From positions 433,278 through 497,277 of the forward strand of contig CM044964.1 in NCBI GenBank assembly GCA_024516035.1: 64,000 nt of DNA. Reading direction: 5' to 3'. Shown piece after piece: positions 57,164 through 61,197 of this stretch. Source of the stretch: Bactericera cockerelli. Its lineage: Eukaryota > Arthropoda > Insecta > Hemiptera > Triozidae. The notes beneath the pieces were generated by a model. It was not told the origin of the DNA. It searched no databases and saw only the letters and a list, made by a program, of their open reading frames with translations. Numbering within the stretch: the first letter of the stretch is position 1; each line of letters opens with the position of its first letter. The position numbers and the translations under genes are program-made.

Positions 57164-59181
57164 TCTAGTTTTTGTATAAAAAAATGAGTGAAACAATTTT
57201 CTTTTTATATTTACTTACACTTTACCTCTTCTCTTCTCTTCTTACTTACCAGGAAAGCGTCACTCCTCTCCGCCCCCACCACTAGCTTACTAGTAGCCAC
57301 CACCTTGCTCAGCAGGCCTGCACTCAGGCTCCTCTTCTCAACACGGAACAGAGTCTTCTGGTCACTCATGTTGATCTGGCAGAAGAAACACGGGCGGTGC
57401 TGACTTTTGAACGCGTCCAGACAGCCCTTGCGACAGAACTGGTTCACCGAACAGCCGAAACGGACGCAGTACTTGCCTGAGAAAAAAATAGTTAAATAAT
57501 CTAGCTGATTCAAGGTTTCTACAAAAGCTCATCTCTGGCGAAGTTGACTGTAATGGTTTGTTGTTGATTTTTGTTATAAATATTGTTATATTGTACAAAG
57601 AGCTCTGATGCTCGTTAATAAATGAACCGGAACACCCGGTATTATTATTATTATTATTTATCTAACACTACAGCTTTGGTAGAGCTCATTTTTAGGTAAA
57701 TAACTTAACACGTTGAACAACGAGGTTTTTTTCTAGTTTTTAACCAGGTCGGTACATGGGACAGAATTGGGATTTTTAAGCTCATTTTCAGGTAAATAAC
57801 TTAACACGTAGAACAACGAGGCTTTTTTCTAGTTTTTAACCAGGTACATGGGACAGAATTGGGATTTTTAAGCTCATTTTCAGGTAAATAACTTAACACG
57901 TAGAACAACGAGGCTTTTTTCTAGTTTTTAACCAGGTACATGGGACAGAATTGGGATTTTCAAGCTCATTTTCAGGTAAATAACTTAACACGTAGAACGA
58001 CGAGGCTTTTCTCTAGTTTTTAACCAGGTACATGGGACCGTATTGGGATTTTTAATTATGTCTCTTTTACCGTCACCGGTGGTTTTCATGAATAAGTATC
58101 ATTGTGTGCTCTGAAAAATTTGGATGAAAGCCACCGGTGGGTGTCATGGTATTCAAAGTTTAGTGTTAAAGAGAATTTTTACGATTCATAAATTAGTAGT
58201 TATCATATTTGTGTTAGTTATTTTCGCAATATCACTTTTCAGCTAAGAACCCGGAAAAGGATTTTTTTGTCAATTAGGAAAAATAAAACGTTCTGTTTTC
58301 GAATAAAATTACCGGATGAACAAATATAATAACTTCTTTTTTTTATCACTTTCGTAACATCACAACCACTCAAACTCGGTTTACTAAATCTACGCTGAAA
58401 CCGGGACTTGAACCACCGACCTCCAGGTTACAAGTCTGCCTCCTAATCGATCAAGCTACTGAGGTTGGTCATAAAATTCAGTACATAATAATTATGTTAT
58501 CTGACTTACTCTTCAAAATAATTGTGAGTAGATACATCTGGTAGGTACTTACAAAGTATTTGAACACTTCTAGGAATAAACTGGTGAAGGTGCAATAGTC
58601 TGACTATTGCCGGCCCGCACCGGGATGGGTGAGGTTATTTTGAGTAGCAGGTTGATAAGTTTCCAGCGAATGAAAGGCAAAACCTAACTGACCTACCCTA
58701 ACATTAGTCATTGTTCATTTATGTTGAGCCGGAAGACAAAACTAAATGTTTAATGATGTTCTTATACAGAAAAAAAATCCTCTTTAGTGGAAGGTAACCA
58801 CCAGGCGAGGTTAATGCTCAAAGCATTTTCTATCACGTAACCCTTAAAGTCTTATTATTATGTGGTCACAAACCGACTTCAGTAGCTTGATTGATAAGGC
58901 GGCGGACTTGTAACCTGGAGGTCGGTGGTTCAAGTCCCGGTTTCAGCGTAGATTTAGTAAGCGAGTTTGAGTAGTTGTGATATCACGAAAGTGATTAACA
59001 CAAATATGATAACTTATTATGTGGTCAAAAACTCAAATTAATGAGGAAAAATTCATGCACTGGGTGGGATTAACATTAGCACATGAAAGAATACCCCTAA
59101 ACAAAGACTTACCCAGAGAGTCCAGGTTGACAGGTTCTTGGCAGTGAGAGCAGCGAGATCCAATCTTCCGCTGGAACAATT
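33370..59181 (-). CDS. woc: MYM-type zinc-finger protein, ZMYM2/3/4 - woc family, incomplete
   Basis: Exons in transcription order: 59113-59181, 57250-57476, 54760-54967, 51345-51514, 49225-49361, 45786-46069, 41045-41175, 40298-40496, 37819-37997, 37140-37299, 35179-35435 and tentatively 33370-33584. All junctions are GT-AG and all phases agree, giving ~745 residues. Visible features: successive MYM/FCS zinc fingers with paired CxxC and [FC]C-x3-C halves (SRCSHC/QFCRKGC, RPCFFC/DFCKNVC, CAVCRAC/LCSERC, CCESC/LFCHKLC, CAWCK/YLCSMNC, CDNC/FCSYVC); a linker with TKGVYCKP; a Pro/Val run ending VFIPTTRNS; and KIPSDPFEAELLLMAQM. This order is characteristic of ZMYM2/3/4 and of Drosophila woc, a chromatin-associated nuclear regulator. 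Insects are known to have woc as the family member, hence the symbol. N- and C-terminal exons are missing. Confidence 0.85.
33605..34410. repeat. 36-bp minisatellite of TGACGTCA-containing units
   Basis: More than 20 irregular units built from gtgacgtcatcatcagtacg and tcatcatcagaacagt. It begins 20 bases from the acceptor of the exon at 33584. Each main unit has the palindromic CRE octamer TGACGTCA. Confidence 0.92.
34489..34717 (+). repeat. 5S-rRNA-headed SINE (SINE3 type)
   Basis: The head ggttctcgtaggatcaccga, agttaagcaatgtctagcga matches the 5S rRNA internal promoter region (established 5S motif: gatcaccgaagttaagcaac). The body cccaggctgggtgaagttaa, tgtgggtaacaggtt, gcgaatggagggtaac is the same block found in the tRNA-headed family B. 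Ends in a long poly(A). Confidence 0.88.
34808..34848 (-). pseudogene. Partial copy of woc/ZMYM-like exon 35179-35435, 3' end
   Basis: cttaccttccactctgtggt gagtactacatcctcccca repeats the last ~35 bases of the exon and its donor (35175-35213) with a few changes. Confidence 0.8.
34862..35053 (+). repeat. SINE family A
   Basis: Full head and body. It stands between the partial exon copy and the true exon. Confidence 0.9.
35179..35435 (-). CDS. woc: woc/ZMYM-like gene exon (Pro/Ala-rich)
   Basis: Acceptor TTGTTTCAG, donor GTAAGT, phase 1 to 0. Encodes LTPTPYPPAPTGGAASDYSL, then TPEVVGSLDLIDAETTLAQS and ALTTEWK. GC-rich. Membership rests on phase and on lying 3' of the conserved PSDPFEAE exon. 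Confidence 0.7.
35520..35695 (-). repeat. Repeat family H, reverse copy
   Basis: Complement of the poly(A)/aataaagc end, then cctaaagggcggggttattg. Confidence 0.75.
35712..35790 (+). repeat. Fragment of the cagcacttctaccactgtct repeat
   Basis: Interrupted at 35790 by a family H insertion and resumed at 35973. Confidence 0.65.
35806..35955 (+). repeat. Repeat family H
   Basis: ggttgggtggaagagattga ... ccaataaagctt-type end; inserted in the preceding repeat. Confidence 0.75.
35973..36140 (+). repeat. ~37-bp tandem repeat (ctactccctgtttatagta)
   Basis: About four units like those at 32890-33064. Confidence 0.8.
36203..37139 (-). repeat. ~118-bp minisatellite seeded by exon 37140 tail and donor
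   Basis: Eight copies of the exon end (complement of ccactaggtgggaccgcatt) plus donor GTGAGTAGGAAACC and ~85 bp of intron. Two units have a gtaggtaggaaagt variant; one is shortened. Confidence 0.92.
37140..37299 (-). CDS. woc: woc/ZMYM-like gene exon (PSDPFEAELL block)
   Basis: Acceptor TTTCACAG, donor GTGAGT, phase 0 to 1. Encodes NIFEKIPSDPFEAELLLMAQ then EEEDNSAAKENAVPST. The PSDP[FY]EAELL block follows the PTTRNS segment in ZMYM2/3/4 proteins. Confidence 0.9.
37440..37490. repeat. Hairpin repeat end
   Basis: aatacttccgatttctaata ... ctcggaagta, as at 3779 and 60256. Confidence 0.6.
37507..37818 (-). repeat. 61-66-bp minisatellite seeded by exon 37819 tail and donor
   Basis: Five copies of the exon end coding TTRNSIRGIMKEIQ plus donor GTAATG. 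Two copies have a 5-bp gtatg insertion, one lacks a few bases. Confidence 0.92.
37819..37997 (-). CDS. woc: woc/ZMYM-like gene exon (Pro/Val run, PTTRNS)
   Basis: Acceptor CATGTTCCAG, donor GTAATG, phase 1 to 0. Encodes RLIPVPVPLYVPAPMAMYAA, then VPIPVPVPVPVFIPTTRNS and IRGIMKEIQ. This hydrophobic Pro/Val run before PTTRNS is a strong family signature. Confidence 0.93.
38145..40110 (-). repeat. ~105-126-bp minisatellite seeded by exon 40298 tail and donor
   Basis: Fourteen copies of the exon tail coding ITKGVYCKPMATAKTVQT plus donor GTGAGTAGAC and flanking intron with ctgttgtaataatacc-type sequence. Interrupted by a poly(A)-tailed insert (39540-39680), a SINE (39785-39995) and followed by family H. 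Confidence 0.93.
39785..39995 (+). repeat. SINE family D in the 40298 array
   Basis: Head actggtagtcaagtggttaa to tail ccttccactaaagagtatat. Confidence 0.9.
40086..40275 (+). repeat. Repeat family H
   Basis: ggttgggtggaagagattgc ... tattaataaagaattatata. Very like 48085-48255. Confidence 0.8.
40298..40496 (-). CDS. woc: woc/ZMYM-like gene exon (TKGVYCKP linker)
   Basis: Acceptor CTCTCTCAG, donor GTGAGT, phase 0 to 1. Encodes APGKTTTVKFAAYKKGPPPE, then KPPLMCNKITQVKPMMITKG and VYCKPMATAKTVQT. The repeated K-x-x-x-CKP pattern ending in VQT resembles the linker after the MYM fingers in ZMYM2/3/4. Confidence 0.9.
40530..40665 (-). repeat. Repeat family G, reverse copy
   Basis: tggctggagaccatcactca and agctgtcgccaagctggcta. 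Confidence 0.7.
40909..40950. repeat. Perfect hairpin, 20-bp arms
   Basis: agccaaccctaacaagctag, one base, then its exact complement; followed by family G tail sequence. Confidence 0.8.
41045..41175 (-). CDS. woc: woc/ZMYM-like gene exon
   Basis: Acceptor CTTTCCACAG, donor GTGAGC, phase 1 to 0. Encodes PNDMGQLIISDVRSLAKGKK then DENQPTSILAQKLTQGLKK. This exon has no array at its donor. Confidence 0.85.
41235..41292. repeat. Hairpin
   Basis: actctcttatactcaactgt / acagttgaatataagagagt around tccatattatgg. Confidence 0.7.
41300..41730. other. Intron sequence, nothing recognised
   Basis: No supported coding segment on either strand. Confidence 0.4.
41733..41842 (-). repeat. SINE family A relative, partial
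   Basis: Complement of gtgtcattagctcagttgtc ... ggtttgaatcccagccggga; a diverged head with different A-box. Confidence 0.7.
41850..42456 (-). repeat. 21-bp minisatellite seeded by exon 45786 tail and donor (distal part)
   Basis: About 28 units of GGTAATGGTAAAGCTGGTGC-type sequence (7 codons: GKAGAGN). The unit equals the last 16 bases of exon 45786-46069 plus donor GTAATG. Confidence 0.93.
43247..43535 (-). repeat. SINE family C in left arm
   Basis: Mirror copy of 44588-44878; duplicated with the arm, so not an independent insertion. Confidence 0.85.
44304..44507 (-). CDS. Small frame at inverted-repeat spacer, function unknown
   Basis: From ATG at 44507 it encodes 67 residues: MMGITRGYRLRNLLYFTRSV, AKVSTRRSQTSDLVAAEGKY, ending DAAKGISGRGE. 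It crosses from the right arm into the unique spacer. The first ~30 residues are basic and lack acidic residues, like a mitochondrial presequence. No homologue recognised. The left arm keeps only the part up to RRSQ, and in that copy the frame is lost. Confidence 0.3.
   Translation of the reverse strand: MMGITRGYRLRNLLYFTRSVAKVSTRRSQTSDLVAAEGKYNSYRSMFYNSRPSMDPDAAKGISGRGE
44588..44878 (+). repeat. SINE family C in right arm
   Basis: Head agtcactgtagccgagtgag to tail gcacaaagaaaatgcatttt. Confidence 0.85.
45748..45785 (-). repeat. 21-bp minisatellite, proximal part
   Basis: Two units directly at the donor of exon 45786; continuation of 41850-42456 across the inverted-repeat insertion. Confidence 0.9.
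45786..46069 (-). CDS. woc: woc/ZMYM-like gene exon (MYM finger, Ala/Ser linker)
   Basis: Acceptor CTCATTCCAG, donor GTAATG, phase 2 to 1. Encodes TPCDNCFEVKTPRFHLSTTS, a Gly run, LLRNFCSYVCTLNFQKKSGG and an Ala/Ser/Thr linker ending ASGKAGAG. The CDNC and FCSYVC pairs form one MYM finger. The donor occurs identically in the array, so the true end could be any repeat copy. Confidence 0.9.
46144..47441 (+). mobile_element. Non-autonomous Helitron with GT-rich array
   Basis: 5' end TCTATATATAAAAG preceded by A. 3' hairpin gcgggtgcagcccgc then CTAG and T. Contains gtatctttgtatcttt repeats, two ~180-bp direct repeats (46380-46560, 46570-46750, with cgcgaggacctatattttt) and the GT/GGATGG array 46952-47410. 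Confidence 0.87.
46952..47410 (+). repeat. GT-rich array (tgtgtgtggatgggtg)
   Basis: Same motif and position relative to the Helitron 3' end as in 31496-31860. Confidence 0.9.
47540..47752 (+). repeat. SINE family A
   Basis: Complete copy; head tgtcccggtagctcagtggt. Confidence 0.9.
47850..48005 (-). repeat. Repeat family H, reverse copy
   Basis: aatgaaattataaagaaaaa ... cctacctaaaaggcgggatt. Confidence 0.7.
48085..48255 (+). repeat. Repeat family H
   Basis: aataggcaataaccccgccc ... ctaataaagaattatataat. Confidence 0.8.
48268..49224 (-). repeat. 24-bp minisatellite seeded by exon 49225 tail and donor
   Basis: About 40 units. Read on the - strand each is ACGGTCAAGAA then GTAAGTCAATAGT, that is, the exon's last 11 bases plus its donor. 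Variants are mostly single substitutions. Confidence 0.94.
49225..49361 (-). CDS. woc: woc/ZMYM-like gene exon (MYM finger second half)
   Basis: Acceptor TATTTCCAG, donor GTAAGT, phase 0 to 2. Encodes VKKYNFDMIKKNVNSPLADQ, AYLCSMNCFTYFSVSSGNAT and SNTVK. LCSMNC completes the finger begun by CAWCK in the upstream exon. Confidence 0.92.
49440..49760 (-). pseudogene. Decayed copies of exon 49225 acceptor region
   Basis: Near 49465-49505 and 49695-49740 the sequence tacttcacctggaaataaaa ... gacgtcaagctatcagtt repeats the bases around the exon's acceptor (49351-49397). Each copy has only ~10 bases of exon. Confidence 0.7.
49775..49977 (-). repeat. SINE family D, reverse copy
   Basis: actctttagtggaaggttac to cttaaccacttgaataccag. 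Confidence 0.85.
50111..50347. mobile_element. MITE with ~60-bp terminal inverted repeats
   Basis: Left end gctcggttccacggatcttg and right end caagatccgtagaaccgagc; both arms contain the complement pair aaaccggggattggga / tcccaatccccggttt. No coding capacity. Confidence 0.75.
50433..50695 (-). repeat. ~21-bp minisatellite downstream of the exon 51345 donor
   Basis: About 12 units; - strand GCTTTATCAG then GTATAAGTAGT. The same motif lies just after the donor of exon 51345 (51268-51340). Interrupted by a SINE at 50696. Confidence 0.85.
50696..50901 (-). repeat. SINE family A, reverse copy
   Basis: ataatatcgccttatttata ... ccactgagctgacgggaca; inserted in the 21-bp array. Confidence 0.88.
50985..51178 (-). 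repeat. Interspersed repeat K, reverse copy
   Basis: Complement of 19388-19610: tctgaactcccctttctcaa, aatctgtatcatattataat, poly(A) end. Confidence 0.75.
51191..51268 (-). pseudogene. Partial copy of woc/ZMYM-like exon 51345, 3' end
   Basis: 78 bases nearly identical to 51345-51421, including the donor, with a g-to-a change (gtttgtgacag for gtttgtggcag); truncated upstream. Confidence 0.9.
51345..51514 (-). CDS. woc: woc/ZMYM-like gene exon (MYM finger)
   Basis: Acceptor CTTCCCCAG, donor GTAAAT, phase 1 to 0. Encodes CCESCLTYFDDVVCSNGTRP, then NFKLFCHKLCHNFFIQTHRC and IVECAWCK. It holds one full Cys set and the first CxxC of the next finger. Confidence 0.92.
51578..51880 (+). repeat. SINE family F
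   Basis: tRNA-Gly-like head (gattagctcagtggttaagt, cttgccatgcgg, gggtttgatccc) followed by the long body shared with 20040-20290 and ending tgtgaaacactcatc plus a T-tract. The imperfect stem and body argue against a functional tRNA. Confidence 0.85.
52038..52286 (-). repeat. SINE family B
   Basis: Complement of the head at 52260-52286 (accattacgccacggaggct), with the CCCAGCTTGGGTAAGGCCGG-type body. Confidence 0.85.
52300..52800. other. AT-rich intron, nothing recognised
   Basis: No supported feature. Confidence 0.5.
52800..52980 (-). repeat. Repeat family H, reverse copy
   Basis: caatgaaattataaagaaag ... acctaaagggcggggttatt. Confidence 0.75.
53088..53360 (+). repeat. ~135-bp direct repeat x2
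   Basis: aactatgacacagtgggcta ... atatttcgttgattgttatg at 53091 and 53229. A third partial copy at 54430-54500 is fused to an exon fragment. Confidence 0.85.
53376..53609. mobile_element. MITE with ~30-bp TIRs and TA ends
   Basis: Left taattgaatgggtgattaga, right complement ending cacccattcaatta. 234 bp including flanking TA, suggesting Tc1/mariner-type target duplication. Confidence 0.75.
53645..54720 (-). pseudogene. Five partial copies of exon 54760, each with donor
   Basis: Near 53650-53705, 53858-53915, 54068-54130, 54212-54275 and 54350-54428 the exon tail coding ERCLKAYNFVQKINP with donor GTAAGA is repeated. The last copy extends ~25 bases further into the exon. Four shorter copies (~20 bases around the donor) lie near 53787, 53996, 54555 and 54650. 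Poly(A) runs separate units. Confidence 0.9.
54760..54967 (-). CDS. woc: woc/ZMYM-like gene exon (MYM finger)
   Basis: Acceptor GCCCGCAG, donor GTAAGA, phase 0 to 1. Encodes DFCKNVCFNQYWEKFKTKYR, then GKCAVCRACRPVTCQIQVDA and LCSERCLKAYNFVQKINP. The Cys pairs and F/Y positions fit MYM/TRASH fingers closely. Confidence 0.95.
55020..55265. other. AT-rich intron, nothing recognised
   Basis: No supported feature. Confidence 0.5.
55268..55500. repeat. Repeat family H, two copies
   Basis: Forward, diverged copy 55268-55390 (ggttcggtggaagagaaagc) and reverse copy 55390-55500 (cctacctaaagggcggggtt). Confidence 0.7.
55565..55715 (+). repeat. ~65-bp direct repeat x2
   Basis: gtcccaacaaccttcagcac ... 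aagttaggta-ttgtttattatta at 55568 and 55637. Confidence 0.8.
55715..55858 (-). repeat. Repeat family H, reverse copy
   Basis: tgcctatggcaatatcttcc with complement of the A-rich end. Confidence 0.65.
56192..56265 (-). tRNA. tRNA-Ile (anticodon AAT)
   Basis: Starts GGCCCATTAGCTCAGTTGGT. The anticodon loop CTAATAA gives AAT. T-arm GTGGGTTCGATCCC, acceptor stem GGCCCAT/ATGGGCC with discriminator A, then a T6 Pol III terminator. 74 nt, no intron; A and B boxes intact. It lies in an intron of the woc/ZMYM-like gene. Unlike the SINE heads it has a complete cloverleaf and no SINE body. Confidence 0.95.
56270..56765. other. AT-rich intron, nothing recognised
   Basis: No supported feature. Confidence 0.5.
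56771..56862 (+). repeat. hAT-like terminal fragment
   Basis: caggggtcttcaacctgtgt ... cgcgggccacttgtggtccg resembles hAT/MITE ends (CAGGGGTC...GCCCGCGGGCC). No matching right end seen. Confidence 0.5.
56915..57095 (-). repeat. tRNA-like SINE heads, two fragments
   Basis: Reverse head at 56925-57000 (gggattcgaaacccgggttt) and a forward fragment at 57040-57095 ending gttcgatccctcccagagtt. Diverged. Confidence 0.5.
57250..57476 (-). CDS. woc: woc/ZMYM-like gene exon (MYM fingers)
   Basis: Acceptor TTTTCTCAG, donor GTAAGT, phase 1 to 0. Encodes KYCVRFGCSVNQFCRKGCLD, then AFKSQHRPCFFCQINMSDQK and a basic/Ser linker ending GAERSDAFL. Two half-fingers; the partner Cys pairs are in the flanking exons. 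Confidence 0.95.
57690..58050 (+). repeat. ~93-bp tandem repeat x4
   Basis: Units share agctcatttt-aggtaaataa, cttaacacgtagaacaacga and ctagtttttaaccaggtaca. In the intron upstream of exon 57250 and not made of exon sequence. Confidence 0.9.
58333..58470 (-). repeat. SINE family E, reverse copy
   Basis: atcactttcgtaacatcaca ... gacttgaaccaccgacctcc ... tcaagctactgaggttggtc. Confidence 0.8.
58565..58760 (+). repeat. SINE with the shared middle block, head diverged
   Basis: ccgggatgggtgaggttatt, tgagtagcaggttgataagt, ccagcgaatgaaaggcaaaa: a distant relative of the family B / 5S-SINE block. Confidence 0.6.
58780..58872 (-). repeat. SINE family D fragment
   Basis: ctctttagtggaaggtaacc ... cttattattatgtggtcaca. 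Interrupted by SINE family E and continued at 59020-59075. Confidence 0.75.
58872..59018 (+). repeat. SINE family E inserted in family D
   Basis: Splits the family D copy. The flanks read ttattatgtggtcaca... on the left and ttattatgtggtca on the right, suggesting a target duplication. Confidence 0.8.
59113..59181 (-). CDS. woc: woc/ZMYM-like gene, first visible exon
   Basis: Acceptor CTTCCTCAG, donor GTAAGT, phase 1 to 1. Encodes LFQRKIGSRCSHCQEPVNLD and SLG; CSHC opens the first visible MYM finger. Upstream exons were not found in the window. Confidence 0.88.
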
Positions 59182-59244
59182 CTGAGGAAGTAATAAAATG
59201 AATTATTATTAAAAGAGATATAAAAAATACGTTCAAACAAATAC

Positions 59245-59290
59245 GAGTTAATGTGGGCAACAGATTTGTGAGTTTCCTGCGAATGATATG
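59245..59290 (+). repeat. Fragment of the shared SINE middle block
   Basis: gttaatgtgggcaacagatt tgtgagtttcctgcgaatg, closest to the 5S-headed copy at 34580. Confidence 0.65.
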
Positions 59291-59429
59291 AGATATGTAA
59301 AATTGCAATTACATAGTAATAATTCTCTTTAGTGGAAGGTAACCACCACTTGGAGATATAGAAACTAGATAATCAACTCTGGTGGAGATCTGAAGTTCCC
59401 TTCTTTATAAAGATAAAAAAAACGAGGCT

Positions 59430-59545
59430 AGGGTAGGCCCCGACATCCAAAGTACAGAGCCGAAAAAATTCCGACCCCGCCGGGATTCGAACCCGGGTCA
59501 CCTGGAGTGCAAGCCGAGCATGCTACCGCTAGGACAAGTGACTAC
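59430..59545 (-). repeat. tRNA-headed SINE fragment
   Basis: gccgggattcgaacccgggt with the accgctaggacaagtgacta complement; body related to family C (cgacatccaaagtacagag). Confidence 0.6.
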
Positions 59546-59734
59546 TGTTCCCTTCTTTATCATGCACACATATGGGTGTTAGAACACAAAAAATGGCGGA
59601 CACACGCTCTGAGCCATCTCTGAGCATGCGTCCACCATGTTGTCTTGAGGAAAAAACACGCTCAAGCCTGCTTCACATTGGCTGCCCAGAGAGCATGGGG
59701 AGGTCTTGATCTATTGCTTTTTTATTTTATTATT

Positions 59735-60045
59735 ATTATTATGTATGTACGAATTTCTTTGTGGTGAAGCACAAGGCCTCGTCACAATTTTTGTGGGTAG
59801 CGCAGCATTACTAAGAGCCTCCTTTACATTTCGAATTATACTATTACATTAATTTCTTTTTACTCTGGTAATGCCGTCACTGGTCGTTACTCATACAAGT
59901 AACTACTCATTTTTCCTCACGAGGTATGAGTGGACCCCGAACATCCAAGTACAGAGCAGAAAAATTCCTGCCCCGCTGGGGATCGAACCCAGGTCACCGT
60001 GCGTGCAATGCCCAGCGCGCTAACTCACTCTGCCACGGTGACTAC
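59735..60045 (-). repeat. SINE family C, reverse copy
   Basis: tgagtggaccccgaacatcc and gcgcgctaactcactctgcc; tail at the left. Confidence 0.85.
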
Positions 60046-60059
60046 CTTTTATTATTATT

Positions 60060-60225
60060 AAAGAATTCTTTATTAACATGAAATAAATTACCAACAAATA
60101 ATGATAAAAATTAAAATAAAAATTTGACAGCAATATAAACAAGAAAAAAGATAAAATATATACATAACATGTCCTAACTAAAAGGTGGGTTTATTGCCTA
60201 TGGCAATCTCTTCCACCTAACCCTT
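60060..60225 (-). repeat. Repeat family H, reverse copy
   Basis: aaagaattctttattaacat ... ctaaaaggtgggtttattgc. Confidence 0.75.
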
Positions 60226-60255
60226 ATCGAAGTTTTTTTTTTCTTACAAAAACAA

Positions 60256-60375
60256 ACACAATACTTCCGATTGCTAATATTAGAAATTTTCGGAAGTAAA
60301 ATGCATACACTGGGTGGGATTCGAACCGACGGATTCCTACGCTACCTGGATAACCAGACTAGCGCGTTACAAGTA
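60256..60375. repeat. Hairpin repeat end and SINE family D fragment
   Basis: 60256-60299 matches the cttccgattgctaatattag hairpin end. 60300-60370 is a family D head complement. Confidence 0.6.
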
Positions 60376-60580
60376 TTTGTACAAACGACACGGTGTAGTA
60401 CTCTGAAAGTTTCTATCATCAGTTCAAACAAATTATCACAAATAGTGTGTTTTGCTCACACAACAACTGTATGGAAAACTCGTAGACTGAAAATTACTTT
60501 AGGTACACTTGTGTCAAAAATTTTAATGATTTATCTAGGGAAATCAAATACCTAATCAAGTGATTTCGAGGCAAATGGCA

Positions 60581-60615
<35 letters not shown>

Positions 60616-60890
60616 AGATAAATCAAATGAAAAATCTGGCACAATGGTTATAAGAAGAGAACACGTCAGAGCTACACAATACCAGATTGAACGATTTTGA
60701 GGTGAGAACAGGTGAAAAATAATTCATTTACTATTGGAAATAATTTTACTTCAAATTTTCTTAGCTAAGATAAGAGAAAGAGAGATAAAAATAAAAATAG
60801 TGGTCATTCCAAAAAAATATTAAAAGAAAGCACTAAAAAAACCGACCGAAAGATATCAGAAAGGAACTACTTCTTTAGTAATAGGGTATT
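60375..60890. other. AT-rich sequence, may include the gypsy LTR end
   Basis: Poly(A) at 60582-60614; no gene recognised. Confidence 0.4.
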
Positions 60891-61189
60891 TTGTAATTGT
60901 AATTCATTAAGTGATGTCATAATAATTCACCATCAACAAACTGTCTTCCATATTCTAGTCAGTACATTAATCTATTCTAGTCAATCAATTACTCCATATT
61001 CTCATCTCAACCTACCTATTTTAGTTTGACAAATAAACTAGTAAATAAATAATTTGGGAGAGCTTTTCACAAAGTTGTAGGTTCAATTTATTTGGAAAGA
61101 ATGACCATCAAAGAAGTTGGTCGAAAACTAGAATTATAAAATTAACTCAGTTACTGGCTGCATTGCCATCAATCCATCATACTGTAACA
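60890..61189 (-). repeat. Ty3/gypsy 3' LTR, inner edge clear, outer edge unknown
   Basis: The LTR starts TGTTACAG at 61189 right after the polypurine tract GAAGAGGGGA (61190-61199). AATAAA signals follow on the - strand near 61095 and 61030. The outer boundary cannot be set without the 5' LTR, so 60890 is only a guess. Confidence 0.55.
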
Positions 61190-61197
61190 TCCCCTCT

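Noticed and set aside
59574..59710. Possible upstream exon of the woc/ZMYM-like gene
   Set aside because: GC-rich stretch with a catggtggacgcatgct-type sequence, but no frame with fitting acceptor, donor and phase and no family motif.
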